Of a stretch of DNA of 64,000 nt, positions 9,998 to 19,394 are shown piece after piece. Numbering within the stretch: the first letter of the stretch is position 1; each line of letters starts with the position of its first letter. The stretch comes from Deltaproteobacteria bacterium (GTDB lineage: Bacteria; SAR324; XYD2-FULL-50-16), in NCBI GenBank assembly GCA_018657625.1, contig JABHWU010000040.1:1-64000 (forward strand), read 5' to 3'. Under the pieces are notes generated by a model that was not told the origin of the DNA, did not search any database, and saw only the letters and a list, made by a program, of their open reading frames with translations. The translations under genes were made by a program, and so were the position numbers.

Positions 9998-11953
9998 ATG
10001 GGAATAGCAGGAGATATTGTTATTATCATTGTTGCTGCATTGATCGGGGCTTTGATTGCCTATAAGCTTAAACAACCGCTGGTTTTAGGTTATATTATTG
10101 CGGGGATTGTCATTGGACCTTATTCGAGTGGTGTAACGGTATCTGGTGTTCATGAGATTGAAATGTTGGCTGAAATAGGGGTGGCACTACTGCTGTTCGC
10201 TTTGGGTCTGGAGTTTTCATTCAGTGAATTGAAACCGGTTTGGAAAGTCGCATTGATCGGAACTCCGATTCAAATAGGGCTGACAATGGTTTTAGGATTT
10301 TTTATTGGCCGTTGGATGGGCTGGGAACTCATTCCATCTCTATGGTTTGGCGCCTTGATCTCCTTTTCCAGTACCATGGTCATATTGAAAACATTGATGA
10401 ACCAAGGATGGATTGGAACCCTTTCCAGCAAAGTGATGATTGGCATGTTGATCATCCAGGATCTTATTGTGGTACCGGCCATGATCATTATGCCACAATT
10501 GAATGATCCGAAAGCAGGATTGCCTTTACTGGGACTGGCGACGTTGAAATCAGCCATATTTCTCGTAGCCATGGTTTTTTTAGGCACAAAATTAATTCCA
10601 AAACTCATCGCCATTATCGCCGGATGGGATTCCAGGGAACTATTTTTGTTAACGATTACAGCCATCGCACTTGGTATTGGCTACATTACTCATTTAGTCG
10701 GGTTGTCTTTTGCGCTGGGAGCTTTTGTAGCTGGGATGGTCATTAGTGAATCCGAGTATAGTCATAAAGTCTTAAGCGATATCATGTCAATCCGGGATCT
10801 TTTCGGACTCCTGTTTTTTACCTCGGTGGGAATGTTGCTCGACCCACAGTTTGTCATTGAAAACTGGAGTTATATCCTTCTTATTGTTCTATTGGTCGGA
10901 ACAGGAAAAGGGATGATTTTTGGTTTAATAGTAAAAAGTTTCGGGTACAGAAAAGTTGTACCGCTAGCTGTGGCTCTGGGTTTATTTCAAGTAGGGGAAT
11001 TTTCATTTGTCCTGGCACGAGTCGGTTTGGAGTCCCAATCAATCAGCAAGGAAGTCTATTCATTCGTTTTGGCCACAGCGATTATTAGCATGGTGCTCAC
11101 ACCGATTGTGTCAGGGATTACAGAACCGGTTTATTCATTCTCCAAACGGTTTTTAAAGTGGGAAGCTCCAAAAACACATGCAATGATGACTGAAAAACTG
11201 ACTGATCACGTTATCATTGCCGGAGGTGGGAGAGTTGGTCAACATGTTGCGCATATCCTGAAATTATTAAATGTTGAATTTATTATCATTGAATTGAATT
11301 TTCAGCGGTTTGAACAATGTAAATTAGCTGGTTTTCCGGTTATTTACGGGGATGTTTGTCATGAAGTGGTTCTCAAGGTAGCCAAAATTGATCAAGCTAA
11401 CCTGATCTTGTTGACGATACCAAATATCACTATCTCCCAATCACTGGTTGCAAAAACCAAGTTGGTGAATAGTGAATTGCATGTCGTAGCGAGAGCTGAG
11501 GGAACAGAACAGGTGAAAAACCTCTATGATAAAGGGGCCTACATGGTCGTTTTACCGGAACTTGAAGCTGGATTGGAAATCGCCAGACAGGCATTATTAC
11601 ATTTGAATATCCCGGCAGTTATTATCCAAAACTACATTGATTCTACCAGGAAAAAATATTATGTTCTTAACCCCCCTGTTCAAAACAACAGTGAGACACT
11701 TACTCAACTTAAAAACGCTCAGAACCTTATTGAAATTACCTGGGCACGGATTGAAAAAAACAGCCCCTTTATTGATAAAACCCTTAAAGGCCTTGATATT
11801 AGACGCAATATAGGTGTCTCCATTGTAGGTGTCATTCGAAATGATATCTTCAGGCCTAATCCGGAAGCGGAATACACTTTTGCAAACGGTGACCTGGTGG
11901 CGGTGATGGGGAATAACCAGCAAAGAGAAGTATTTTTGAAAGCTGTTGTTTAA
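9998..11953 (+). CDS. CPA2-family cation:proton antiporter with TrkA domains (KefB-like)
   Basis: A 651-residue inner-membrane transporter. Residues 1-385 form about 12 membrane segments of the Na+/H+ exchanger fold, including [20 protein letters not shown] and the [12 protein letters not shown] segment. Residues about 400-520 are a TrkA-N Rossmann domain with the nucleotide-binding [13 protein letters not shown] and a following acidic residue. Residues about 565-651 are a TrkA-C domain ([28 protein letters not shown]). This architecture is that of KefB/KefC and related potassium or sodium/proton antiporters gated by a nucleotide ligand; the exact ion cannot be told. AGGA lies about 7 nt before the ATG. 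Its stop codon overlaps the end of the convergent next gene by 4 bp. Confidence 0.93.
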   Translation: MGIAGDIVIIIVAALIGALIAYKLKQPLVLGYIIAGIVIGPYSSGVTVSGVHEIEMLAEIGVALLLFALGLEFSFSELKPVWKVALIGTPIQIGLTMVLGFFIGRWMGWELIPSLWFGALISFSSTMVILKTLMNQGWIGTLSSKVMIGMLIIQDLIVVPAMIIMPQLNDPKAGLPLLGLATLKSAIFLVAMVFLGTKLIPKLIAIIAGWDSRELFLLTITAIALGIGYITHLVGLSFALGAFVAGMVISESEYSHKVLSDIMSIRDLFGLLFFTSVGMLLDPQFVIENWSYILLIVLLVGTGKGMIFGLIVKSFGYRKVVPLAVALGLFQVGEFSFVLARVGLESQSISKEVYSFVLATAIISMVLTPIVSGITEPVYSFSKRFLKWEAPKTHAMMTEKLTDHVIIAGGGRVGQHVAHILKLLNVEFIIIELNFQRFEQCKLAGFPVIYGDVCHEVVLKVAKIDQANLILLTIPNITISQSLVAKTKLVNSELHVVARAEGTEQVKNLYDKGAYMVVLPELEAGLEIARQALLHLNIPAVIIQNYIDSTRKKYYVLNPPVQNNSETLTQLKNAQNLIEITWARIEKNSPFIDKTLKGLDIRRNIGVSIVGVIRNDIFRPNPEAEYTFANGDLVAVMGNNQQREVFLKAVV

Positions 11954-12912
11954 GTCTCAACTTTAAATTTGCAATAGATAGCGAAATGATCTGAAACGTT
12001 TTTGGCATCAAGATCTTTAGGAATAATTTTTCCTGAATTCCTAATATATCTAAATTTGCCAGATTCAGTGAGTAGATTTCTGGATATAAAAATATGATCC
12101 AACCAGGCTTTGTGATAACCAAAATTTTTAACAATTAAGTCGGGATATTCTGTCGTCCAGAGATCCACTCTTTTATCAGTTTTACTCAAATACCAGAGGG
12201 TATTATGTAGAATTTTATCCGGATCAAAAACCGATCCCATTATGGTCTCTATGGAGCTTGCTCCTAGCAGTTTTTCATAAGAATCCATTCCCGGTTCATC
12301 ATTAAAATCCCCCATGATAATTAACGGTAAATTCGGTTGTTGACTCATTAATTGATCTATTCGCTTTCTGATTTTTTTGGATTGCGCCAATAATCTTTTC
12401 CGATTAGCCAATGCTAGAAATTGATGATTTATTAAATCAGAGACTGAAAATACGCCTTTGGATTTAGATGCCACCAGGATGACTAAAAAAATGATATTAC
12501 TACCTTTTATTCTGAAAAGTACTTCTAAGGGTTTCCTTTCAAATTCGCACACTTCTTTTATTCCGTCATGATCGATATCTTCGGTCCATTGATCATAAAA
12601 CTTAATCTCATCGTCTATTGAAATAATTTCAAGTGGGTCACGATAATAAACAACTAAATCCTGTTTTCCTCTTTTGTGATTACTTTTACCCACTTGATAG
12701 TGTAAATTTTTAAGATCTGTATTTTCAATAAAACAATGATGATGACTAAGTTTATCTGATGCTTCTACGATCCCGAGAATATGTGGCCGTTGATGGGTGA
12801 TTATTTTTTCAAGACTTTTTATTTTTTTGTTTTCATTCGATACCAGTTTCCCTTTGAAAAATAAATTTTTCATATTCTCGATATTGTATGACATCACCTT
12901 TAATTCCTGCAT
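11950..12912 (-). CDS. Endonuclease/exonuclease/phosphatase family protein
   Basis: A 320-residue protein of the EEP (DNase I-like) fold. Family motifs in order: MSYNIEN with N10, GIVEA with E50, GDFNDEPG with D202 and N204, LDHIFIS with D272/H273, and SDHF with D308/H309. The strand that normally carries a catalytic-type histidine before the K/S-rich segment (HLKSK-like) reads VASKSK here, with Ala148 where His is expected, so full nuclease activity is not assured. There is no signal peptide. Substrate could be a nucleic acid, a phosphoester or an inositol-type phosphate. It overlaps the convergent antiporter gene by 4 bp at its 3' end and starts at ATG 12912. Confidence 0.8.
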   Translation of the reverse strand: MQELKVMSYNIENMKNLFFKGKLVSNENKKIKSLEKIITHQRPHILGIVEASDKLSHHHCFIENTDLKNLHYQVGKSNHKRGKQDLVVYYRDPLEIISIDDEIKFYDQWTEDIDHDGIKEVCEFERKPLEVLFRIKGSNIIFLVILVASKSKGVFSVSDLINHQFLALANRKRLLAQSKKIRKRIDQLMSQQPNLPLIIMGDFNDEPGMDSYEKLLGASSIETIMGSVFDPDKILHNTLWYLSKTDKRVDLWTTEYPDLIVKNFGYHKAWLDHIFISRNLLTESGKFRYIRNSGKIIPKDLDAKNVSDHFAIYCKFKVET

Positions 12913-13122
12913 AACTTTTCCTGTACTTTTTCTTTAATGATAAGTCCTGTCTTTGATTTATAACAACCTCATTCATATTGACGGGTAATATCTCGAGGCA
13001 TTGGTCAATGTCGCTAAAAACGATGCATGCTATGATACTGTTAAAGACTGCCAACCCAGATAAATAAAATATTATTTAAGAATAAAATCAAAGATTTTTT
13101 CTTTTAGGTTGAATATGAAACA

Positions 13123-14244
13123 TTAAAACTGGAGTAATTGAACGACAGAACCACTTTTTATAGTGATCATCCCCTTTAATTCCAGTGCTGTTAGTATACC
13201 CAGAAGAATATTAATTGGGATTTTTAATTCTTCAGATAATTTGTTTTGCGTGAGTTCTCCTGTTTTTAAACGATCAATCACCAGGGATTCCTCTTCAGTT
13301 AGGTATTCTATCAGTTTTGAGGTCTGTGCCTTGGCTGTCTTATTAGATCTTTTGAAACTTGTATCCAGTTCTTCCAATATATCTGCCGCATCCATGATAA
13401 GCTTCGCATGACCCTTTTGAATAAGTCGATTGGTACCTACAAAAAAACTGGAGTCAACTGGACCTGGTACAGCAAAAAGCTCTCTGTTTTGTTCAATTGC
13501 GTAGTTGGCAGTAATTAAGGCGCCACTTTTATCACCGGCTTCTATCACAATGATACCGGAGGAAACACCACTTATAATACGATTTCTGAGCGGGAAATTT
13601 TGTGCAACAGGTTTTGTGGAAACAGGGAATTCTGTTATGATAGCTCCTTTTTCTACAATCTGACTGGCGAGATTTCTATTCTTGGCAGGATATATATCCG
13701 ATAAACCACCAGCCAAAACGGCAATGGTTTTTAAATTATTTTCTAAAGCGGTTTGATGTGCAATTGTATCAATTCCTAACGCTAACCCACTAACTACAAC
13801 AATATCATTTCGATACGATGCCAGTTGTTGGATGAGTTTTTTACAAAAGCTTTTACCGGCGAAAGAAGCTTTCCGGGACCCAACTATTCCTATGAATAAG
13901 CCTTTTTGATAATCAATGCTTCCTTTTTGATATAATACAGGAGGTGGGGAGTAAATTTCTTTCAATGCGGTTGAGTATTGGTCGGATTGAATACCCAGGA
14001 TATTAAGCTGGTTTTTTTCAATGAGTGATAATTCCTGTTGAAGTTGTTTTGACGTTAATATTGTTTTTATTTCATTAGCGATCTGGTGATTAATACCATC
14101 CACTTTAATTAATTGTTGAATTGACGCTTCAAAAACTTGATTAATATCTCCAAAAAAATTTACTAACAATGCAATTTTTCGGGGGCCCAGTCCCGGAATT
14201 AGCCACAATGCCAGTATTTTTGTTGTGCGCTCGTCAATCGCCAT
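13123..14244 (-). CDS. dprA: DNA-processing protein DprA
   Basis: A 373-residue cytoplasmic protein that loads RecA on incoming single-stranded DNA during transformation. An N-terminal helix-hairpin-helix/SAM-like region (about 1-70, LIPGLGPRKIALLVNFFG) precedes the Rossmann-like core with GIVGSRKASFAGK, VVSGLALGIDTIAHQ, AVLAGGLSDIYP, LRNRIISG and the GDKSGALITANYA segment. A C-terminal winged-helix domain (about 305-370) ends the protein, so this is the long form. It lies only 2 bp downstream of the cpoB-like gene. No other competence gene is in the window. Confidence 0.95.
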   Translation of the reverse strand: MAIDERTTKILALWLIPGLGPRKIALLVNFFGDINQVFEASIQQLIKVDGINHQIANEIKTILTSKQLQQELSLIEKNQLNILGIQSDQYSTALKEIYSPPPVLYQKGSIDYQKGLFIGIVGSRKASFAGKSFCKKLIQQLASYRNDIVVVSGLALGIDTIAHQTALENNLKTIAVLAGGLSDIYPAKNRNLASQIVEKGAIITEFPVSTKPVAQNFPLRNRIISGVSSGIIVIEAGDKSGALITANYAIEQNRELFAVPGPVDSSFFVGTNRLIQKGHAKLIMDAADILEELDTSFKRSNKTAKAQTSKLIEYLTEEESLVIDRLKTGELTQNKLSEELKIPINILLGILTALELKGMITIKSGSVVQLLQF

Positions 14245-14246
14245 AT

Positions 14247-15386
14247 TTATTGAAATGCGGTCATGGATTGTAGTTCAATTCTGGCTTTATTCGCAGACTG
14301 TGAATTTGGAAAAAACTTTACAACATATTCATAGTATTTACTTGATTTAATTGGCTTATTATTCTTTCCATACAGTCTTCCCAACATGAGAATTGCATCT
14401 GGTGATTTAAACCCCTTCTGGGTTTCACCATGTTGGTAATTGCGAAGTACTTTCCTGAAAGCCATTTCCGCTTGAACATAATTTCCAGAACGATAATAAC
14501 ACTGACCAATCCAAAATTGTGAGTTATCTGCATCCTGATCATTTGGAAATCTGGTTAAAAACTTTTCAAAGGCGTTAATAGCATTAGGGTAGCTTTTTTG
14601 AGAATATATTTTAAAAGCTGCGTTATAATGCCTTTTTGCACCAGGTTGTATTGATAAGATAATTGGCGTTTGTGGTGGTGTTAAATCTGAGTCAAACCAA
14701 TTATCGATTTTTATGGGCAGAGGTTTAGCCGTTTTCTTGACTTTTAATGTTTTAGATTTAGTTTCCGATTTATTATTGTTCTGTTTGTTTGAATCTGTTT
14801 TTGAAGACTTAATGGCAGGAACCAGTGTAATAGATTCAATTGCCTTCGATTCTTCCGGTGTTTTTATTTCTTTGACTAATCCGGTTTGAGTGGTTGTGTT
14901 TTGGTTTTTTTTACTAGACTCAGGTTTAGTATTATCCAGTGTGGGGGGGGCTAATATTTCTATGGGTTCGGAACTGGTATTTTTGAATGCCTGGTTTGCT
15001 TTTGGTATCGTTATTGTTTTTTGAGCGTTATTTTTGGTTGAATGGATTGGCTTTTGGGGTAAATTTTTAATCAATTCAATATTTTTTTCCAATAATATAA
15101 TTGTTCTATTCAGTTGATTCAATTTTTTCTCATAGTTGTGCCGATCTGCTGTTTGATTTTCTTCAATAATTGATAATCTTTCTTTTAAAAGGTCATTTTC
15201 TTTTTTAAGTTCCTTACTTTGCTTTAATAACAATTGACCAAGTGTCATTTTTTTTGTCGTTGTAGTAGTACCTTCGAGATTACCGTTCTGGGGAATACTT
15301 GGTTCGGGTGTTGTACTGCAGCCGAAAAAAAACAGGAACAAAAAAAGTGAGAGGGAAGGGACCAGAAAAGTGTTAATCGTTTTCAT
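14247..15386 (-). CDS. CpoB/YbgF-like TPR lipoprotein of the Tol-Pal type
   Basis: A 379-residue predicted lipoprotein: hydrophobic leader, then lipobox FFFGC with Cys23. Residues about 50-100 form a coiled coil (LLKQSKELKKENDLLKERL). A long Thr/Lys/Asn-rich low-complexity linker runs from about 105 to 235. The C-terminal 120 residues are the YbgF-type TPR domain (YNAAFKIYSQKSYPNAINAFEKFL, WIGQCYYRSGNYVQAEMAFRKVL, AILMLGRLYGKNNKPIKSSKYYEYV). CpoB coordinates outer-membrane constriction with peptidoglycan synthesis and usually sits with tol-pal genes. Here it instead lies between bamD and dprA. The Cys-anchored form differs from the soluble E. coli protein. Confidence 0.85.
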   Translation of the reverse strand: MKTINTFLVPSLSLFLFLFFFGCSTTPEPSIPQNGNLEGTTTTTKKMTLGQLLLKQSKELKKENDLLKERLSIIEENQTADRHNYEKKLNQLNRTIILLEKNIELIKNLPQKPIHSTKNNAQKTITIPKANQAFKNTSSEPIEILAPPTLDNTKPESSKKNQNTTTQTGLVKEIKTPEESKAIESITLVPAIKSSKTDSNKQNNNKSETKSKTLKVKKTAKPLPIKIDNWFDSDLTPPQTPIILSIQPGAKRHYNAAFKIYSQKSYPNAINAFEKFLTRFPNDQDADNSQFWIGQCYYRSGNYVQAEMAFRKVLRNYQHGETQKGFKSPDAILMLGRLYGKNNKPIKSSKYYEYVVKFFPNSQSANKARIELQSMTAFQ

Positions 15387-15421
15387 TGTAAGTTTTATTA
15401 AAGTTTCCAGAGATTAAATTA

Positions 15422-16156
15422 TTAGGACTTTTCACGCAATGTTTTCAGTTCGCTTGCAAGCTGTGGTTGTTGATTTTTTAAATAAGCCTCGATCAATTTA
15501 TTCACAATTTTTTCAGAATCCTTAAAGTTAGGATAGTGATTGATAACATAGGAGTACCGGGCAATGGCTGAGCCAAATAGCCCATTTTTGTAATACCAGT
15601 CCCCTATTATCAATTCGTGCTCTGCCAGTGCTTCAGTTGATAAATTTAAATATTCTTTTGCATCAACTAAATATAAGCTGTTTGGATATAGCAAAAAGAA
15701 CCGCTGGTATTCGGAAATGACTTTTTTGAATCGTTCCGGGTCCCGGGAGTAATTGTATTCTTTTCCAAAAAGAGAGCTTTGTTTCTTTTTATAATTTAAT
15801 TCAATCAATCGACTGAGAACATACGGAACTAAGTGACTATGGGCGCTTAAACTCAGGAAAATCCGATAGTTAGTTTCAGCTTCATCTAATTTGCTTGAAT
15901 TGCTATCCATCAACGCATCACCTCTTTTTAGATACGAATAAATCGCAAATCTGGTTCCGGGGTTTTGATTGATAATATCATCCAATAAAGGAATTGCGCT
16001 GCCAAATAATCCTCTATCGATGTATTGGATAGCTTTGTCGTACCTTTGTTCGACGTTTTTAGGCTCGGTTTGAGAACAACTCACACTTAAATATACCAAG
16101 AGTGAGATTTGTATCCAAAACCAGATTGTTTTGTTGTTGAAAAGTAAATTGATCAT
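15422..16156 (-). CDS. bamD: Outer membrane assembly lipoprotein BamD
   Basis: A 244-residue lipoprotein (signal peptide, Cys27 in SVSC) of the beta-barrel assembly machine. TPR pairs typical of BamD are clear: RYDKAIQYIDRGLFGSAIPLLDDII, the AIYSYLKRGDALMDSN segment, the ISEYQRFFLLYPNSLYLVDAKEYL stretch, and IGDWYYKNGLFGSAIARYSYVINHYP. Length is usual. It is followed by the cpoB-like gene after 35 bp and probably cotranscribed with it and dprA. ATG at 16156. A small ORF ends 4 bp upstream. Confidence 0.9.
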   Translation of the reverse strand: MINLLFNNKTIWFWIQISLLVYLSVSCSQTEPKNVEQRYDKAIQYIDRGLFGSAIPLLDDIINQNPGTRFAIYSYLKRGDALMDSNSSKLDEAETNYRIFLSLSAHSHLVPYVLSRLIELNYKKKQSSLFGKEYNYSRDPERFKKVISEYQRFFLLYPNSLYLVDAKEYLNLSTEALAEHELIIGDWYYKNGLFGSAIARYSYVINHYPNFKDSEKIVNKLIEAYLKNQQPQLASELKTLREKS

Positions 16157-16160
16157 TATT

Positions 16161-16337
16161 TTATATTGACTGAACGGATTTATTAAACAGATTATTCTTA
16201 GATGAAATCATATCATCTGTGATTAAAACGATTTTCTTAATACCTAAATTTGACATGACATAATCCAGCAATTCTGTGAAGCAGGAATTATCATGGGGTT
16301 TTCTTTTTGGGTCGATACTGTTACAAATGACATCCAT
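16161..16337 (-). CDS. Small ORF upstream of bamD, unknown
   Basis: A 58-codon frame from ATG 16337 to TAA 16161, ending 4 bp before the bamD start on the same strand. The peptide has normal-looking composition, with TELLDYVMSNLGIKKIVLITDD in the middle resembling an alpha-beta unit. The frame stays open for 16 further codons upstream without another ATG, so it could be a genuine small leader gene of the bamD operon or the remnant of a longer gene. GGGA lies about 10 nt before the ATG. No family was recognised. Confidence 0.35.
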   Translation of the reverse strand: MDVICNSIDPKRKPHDNSCFTELLDYVMSNLGIKKIVLITDDMISSKNNLFNKSVQSI

Positions 16338-16376
16338 GCTAGTTTTATCCCAAGTTTCAATTAAATTATTAAAAAT

Positions 16377-17741
16377 ATGATTATCTCAGAAACAATTGAC
16401 AACTTATTAATTTTGTCAGTTATTCCAGTTGGATTGCTGTTTTTGGCCGAAAGAATTTTAATGTTATATTTAGCCGGAACTCCCAAAAGAGTCGAGTGGG
16501 TCAGATCAAAAAAGTGGCTACACCCCAATTTTATCAGTCGCTGTCGATATCCATCTGGTGTTATCGCTGTTATACTATATCATCTGGGAAGTATATTTTC
16601 TCCGGATAATCCTGTCTCCTTCTGGCACTATTTAGCTATATTCTGGTTTGCCTTCTGGAGTATTACCGATATTACAGATGGTACGATTGCCAGACAATTT
16701 GATTTGCATACTGAGGAGGGGGAAAGTATCGATCCACTTTCTGATAAATTGCTAATTTTACCACCCTTACTCTATTTTGCCTATCTTGATGTGATTCCAC
16801 TGAAAGCTGTTATCCTATTTATCATTATTGATTTCTTCGGCCAGTTTTCCCGGTATTTTATTAAAAATAAAGCTGCTAATTTATTCGGTAAAGCAAAAAC
16901 ATTTTTGGCTGTGATTACTCTGATATTGATTTCAGTTCAGCGAATGTATTTCCCTGAATCGACCTGGGATTTAATTCAGGTAACATTAATAACGGCCGTG
17001 TTTTTAGCCTTTTTTAGTATGTTTTTTAAAGTAGTACCCAATTATTGGTATGCAAACATTCTTAGTATATTAAACTTTATTTGTGGATTAGCAGGGATTA
17101 TTTTAGTGTTGTTTTATCACCGACCTGGAATTGCCTTTGCTTTAGTTTTCCTGGGACAATTTCTGGATATGTTTGATGGTAGGGCTGCAGAACGATGGGG
17201 GAGCACTCCTAAGGGTGAACTGCTGGATGATATCGCTGACGGTACAAATTTTGGTGGGTCAATCGCTACTATTATCTATTTCGCTTTTACTAAGAGCCCT
17301 TTGGGGGTAGCAGTTGGGATCGTCCTGGCAGTTATGCATATGACGACTACTGGCTTTCGGCTTTATCGATTTTTAAAAAATAAAAAGGAAGCTGGTGTAG
17401 AAGGTGGCGTGAATGTTTTCTCCGGATTACCGGCTCCGGCAGGGGCGTTGCTTGCAGGTTCAGTAGCTTTAATGGACATTAACGAATATTTTAAAATTGC
17501 CTGCTTAATTTTTACCTCTTTGTTAATGATTTCAAAGTTACCTTATATACATTTCGCACGAGTGATACTGCCGAATATCCCAAAACTGGTAAAAGTGTTT
17601 CTTTTAGTAATGATACTGTTTGCCGTATGGCTTGGATTTAGACCAGGCAATATACAATTTTTGTATTGGATGTTTTTCATATCTGCGATTTTATATGTTA
17701 TTTTTGGTTATCAACGAAAACAAAAGAGTCCGGGTGAATAA
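16377..17741 (+). CDS. Two-domain CDP-alcohol phosphatidyltransferase (PgsA-PssA-like fusion)
   Basis: A 454-residue inner-membrane protein with two CDP-alcohol phosphatidyltransferase units in tandem. The first (about 1-215) has the complete motif D98-x2-DG-x2-AR...G115-x3-D119-x3-D123, as in phosphatidylglycerophosphate synthase. The second (about 225-450) has D264-x2-D267-G, an A-E-R variant at 271-273, then G280-x3-D284-x3-D288 and NFGG. It is followed by VFSGLPAPAGALLAG, which matches the GLPsPaaAg signature of phosphatidylserine synthases. It may therefore make both phosphatidylglycerophosphate and phosphatidylserine from CDP-diacylglycerol, or one domain may be structural. The next gene, 29 bp downstream, has an AGGAG site, so this is probably the head gene of an envelope operon. 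Confidence 0.85.
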   Translation: MIISETIDNLLILSVIPVGLLFLAERILMLYLAGTPKRVEWVRSKKWLHPNFISRCRYPSGVIAVILYHLGSIFSPDNPVSFWHYLAIFWFAFWSITDITDGTIARQFDLHTEEGESIDPLSDKLLILPPLLYFAYLDVIPLKAVILFIIIDFFGQFSRYFIKNKAANLFGKAKTFLAVITLILISVQRMYFPESTWDLIQVTLITAVFLAFFSMFFKVVPNYWYANILSILNFICGLAGIILVLFYHRPGIAFALVFLGQFLDMFDGRAAERWGSTPKGELLDDIADGTNFGGSIATIIYFAFTKSPLGVAVGIVLAVMHMTTTGFRLYRFLKNKKEAGVEGGVNVFSGLPAPAGALLAGSVALMDINEYFKIACLIFTSLLMISKLPYIHFARVILPNIPKLVKVFLLVMILFAVWLGFRPGNIQFLYWMFFISAILYVIFGYQRKQKSPGE

Positions 17742-17770
17742 TTTTAATTTTAAATTTTTAAGGAGTAAAA

Positions 17771-18421
17771 ATGGATATTTATGTTGATTCGGCTAATTTA
17801 AATGAAATATGTCAGGCAAAAGAACTGGGGTTAGCAGATGGAGTGACAACTAATCCATCTTTGATTGCTAAGGAAAATGGAAAGTTTGAAGAAATCCTTA
17901 AGGGTATCTGTCATGAAGTTTCAGGGCCAGTTCATGCAGAAGTACTATCATTGGATGCTGAAGGAATTGTAAAAGAAGGAAAGGAACTGGCCAAAATCGC
18001 TGATAATATTGTTATCAAAATACCGATGATACACGACGGTCTCAAAGCCGTTAGAAAACTGGATGCGGAAGGTATCAAAACAAATGTAACATTAATTTTC
18101 TCTGCAGGACAGGCAATTCTAGCTGCTAAGGCGGGTGCCACCTACGTTTGTCCCTTCCTGGGGCGTCTGGATGACATTGGTCATGATGGTTTGGAATTGT
18201 TAAGTACCATTAGAACCATTTTTATCAATAATCCTGATTTAAGATGTCAAATTATTGCAGCATCTACTCGAACACCGGCTCATATCGTCGAATTATCCAG
18301 TATGGGTGTTGATATATTGACAGTACCTTCCAAATTATTGACCCAATTAGAAAAACATCCCTTAACTGATTCAGGTATTGAACAGTTTTGTAAAGATGCT
18401 GAAAAATTTAAAAATTTATAA
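17771..18421 (+). CDS. tal: Transaldolase, small TalC/Fsa-type
   Basis: A 216-residue TIM-barrel enzyme of the pentose phosphate pathway. The Schiff-base lysine is K83 in IVIKIPM; the N-terminal DSANL and [10 protein letters not shown] are family hallmarks. Glu57 (VHAEV) and Phe129 ([10 protein letters not shown]) match true transaldolases, where fructose-6-phosphate aldolase carries Gln and Tyr, so transaldolase is the better call. A strong AGGAG lies 6 nt before the ATG. It sits between the phospholipid synthase gene and kdsD. It could feed the pentose pool from which KdsD takes ribulose-5-phosphate for Kdo synthesis; that link is inference. Confidence 0.93.
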   Translation: MDIYVDSANLNEICQAKELGLADGVTTNPSLIAKENGKFEEILKGICHEVSGPVHAEVLSLDAEGIVKEGKELAKIADNIVIKIPMIHDGLKAVRKLDAEGIKTNVTLIFSAGQAILAAKAGATYVCPFLGRLDDIGHDGLELLSTIRTIFINNPDLRCQIIAASTRTPAHIVELSSMGVDILTVPSKLLTQLEKHPLTDSGIEQFCKDAEKFKNL

Positions 18422-18430
18422 TTGATTGAT

Positions 18431-19393
18431 ATGGATATATTAGGAAGTGTTAAAGAGGTTATTTTGGCAGAACAGCAAGCTTTAAAAGACCTGCACGATA
18501 CTGTGGATCAATCTACAGTAGCAGCTGTTGAAATGATTGTAAATTGTCAGAAAAAGCTAGTTATTTCAGGAATGGGGAAATCCGGTCATATCGCTAGAAA
18601 AATTGCGGCTACTTTTTCTTCAACAGGTACCTTAGCTATATTCATGCATCCCGCTGAGGGAATGCATGGTGATTTAGGTGTGGTAGAGAAAGGAGATGTG
18701 GTCATTTTGCTGAGCCATTCCGGGGAGAGTGATGAAATGATCGGACTACTTCCTTCTTTAAAACAGATTTCATGCAAAATTATTGTAGTCACGGGCAATT
18801 TAGATTCAACGTTGGCGAATCATTGTGATGTTGTTATTTGCACACCAGTAAAAAAAGAAGCCTGTGCCTTAAATTTGGCACCGACAAGTTCGACGACGGC
18901 AGCTTTGACAATTGGTGATGCCCTGGCTGTGACAGCCATGAAGATCAAAGAGTTCTCCCGGCAGGATTTCGCACTGTTTCATCCGGCGGGTCGAATTGGG
19001 AAACGTCTGCTCTATAAAGTGGATGATCTGATGAAAACCGGGGATGAAAATCCAATTGTAAAACCTGAAGATAGTTTTGATGAAGTCGTTTCTTCCATTT
19101 CAAAAGGATTAATTAATGCCGTTACGGTTGTGGATGATCAACAAAGAATTAAAGGGTTAATTACCGGTTTTGACTTAAGGGCATCTTTTCAAAATAATGC
19201 TGATCTTAAAGTTTTAAAAGCTAAAGATATGATGTTTAAAACGCCGACAACAATCAACAAAGGAACATACGCTGTAAAAGCATATGAGTTGATGAAAAAC
19301 AGCCCGAAGCCTTTGAATGTCCTACCTGTTTTGGAAAATGAAAAAGTAATTGGAATGCTTGCGCTTCAGGATATGATAAGATCTGGGCTATAA
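18431..19393 (+). CDS. kdsD: Arabinose-5-phosphate isomerase KdsD
   Basis: About 320 residues. The enzyme converts ribulose-5-phosphate to arabinose-5-phosphate, the first step to the lipopolysaccharide sugar Kdo. An SIS domain spans about 30-165, with VISGMGKSGHIARKIAATFSS, HPAEGMHGDLG and LSHSGESDE. Two CBS domains follow (about 200-255 and 265-320). The frame opens with TTG at 18422, which touches the transaldolase stop, but ATG 18431 is chosen as the natural start. It is followed by the acyltransferase gene after 1 bp, which strengthens the role in lipid A/LPS assembly. Confidence 0.94.
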   Translation: MDILGSVKEVILAEQQALKDLHDTVDQSTVAAVEMIVNCQKKLVISGMGKSGHIARKIAATFSSTGTLAIFMHPAEGMHGDLGVVEKGDVVILLSHSGESDEMIGLLPSLKQISCKIIVVTGNLDSTLANHCDVVICTPVKKEACALNLAPTSSTTAALTIGDALAVTAMKIKEFSRQDFALFHPAGRIGKRLLYKVDDLMKTGDENPIVKPEDSFDEVVSSISKGLINAVTVVDDQQRIKGLITGFDLRASFQNNADLKVLKAKDMMFKTPTTINKGTYAVKAYELMKNSPKPLNVLPVLENEKVIGMLALQDMIRSGL

Positions 19394-19394
19394 G

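Noticed and set aside
12833..13054. A 73-residue minus-strand frame overlapping the endonuclease-family gene start
   Set aside because: It overlaps the well-supported gene out of frame, has no ribosome binding site of note and no recognisable motif.
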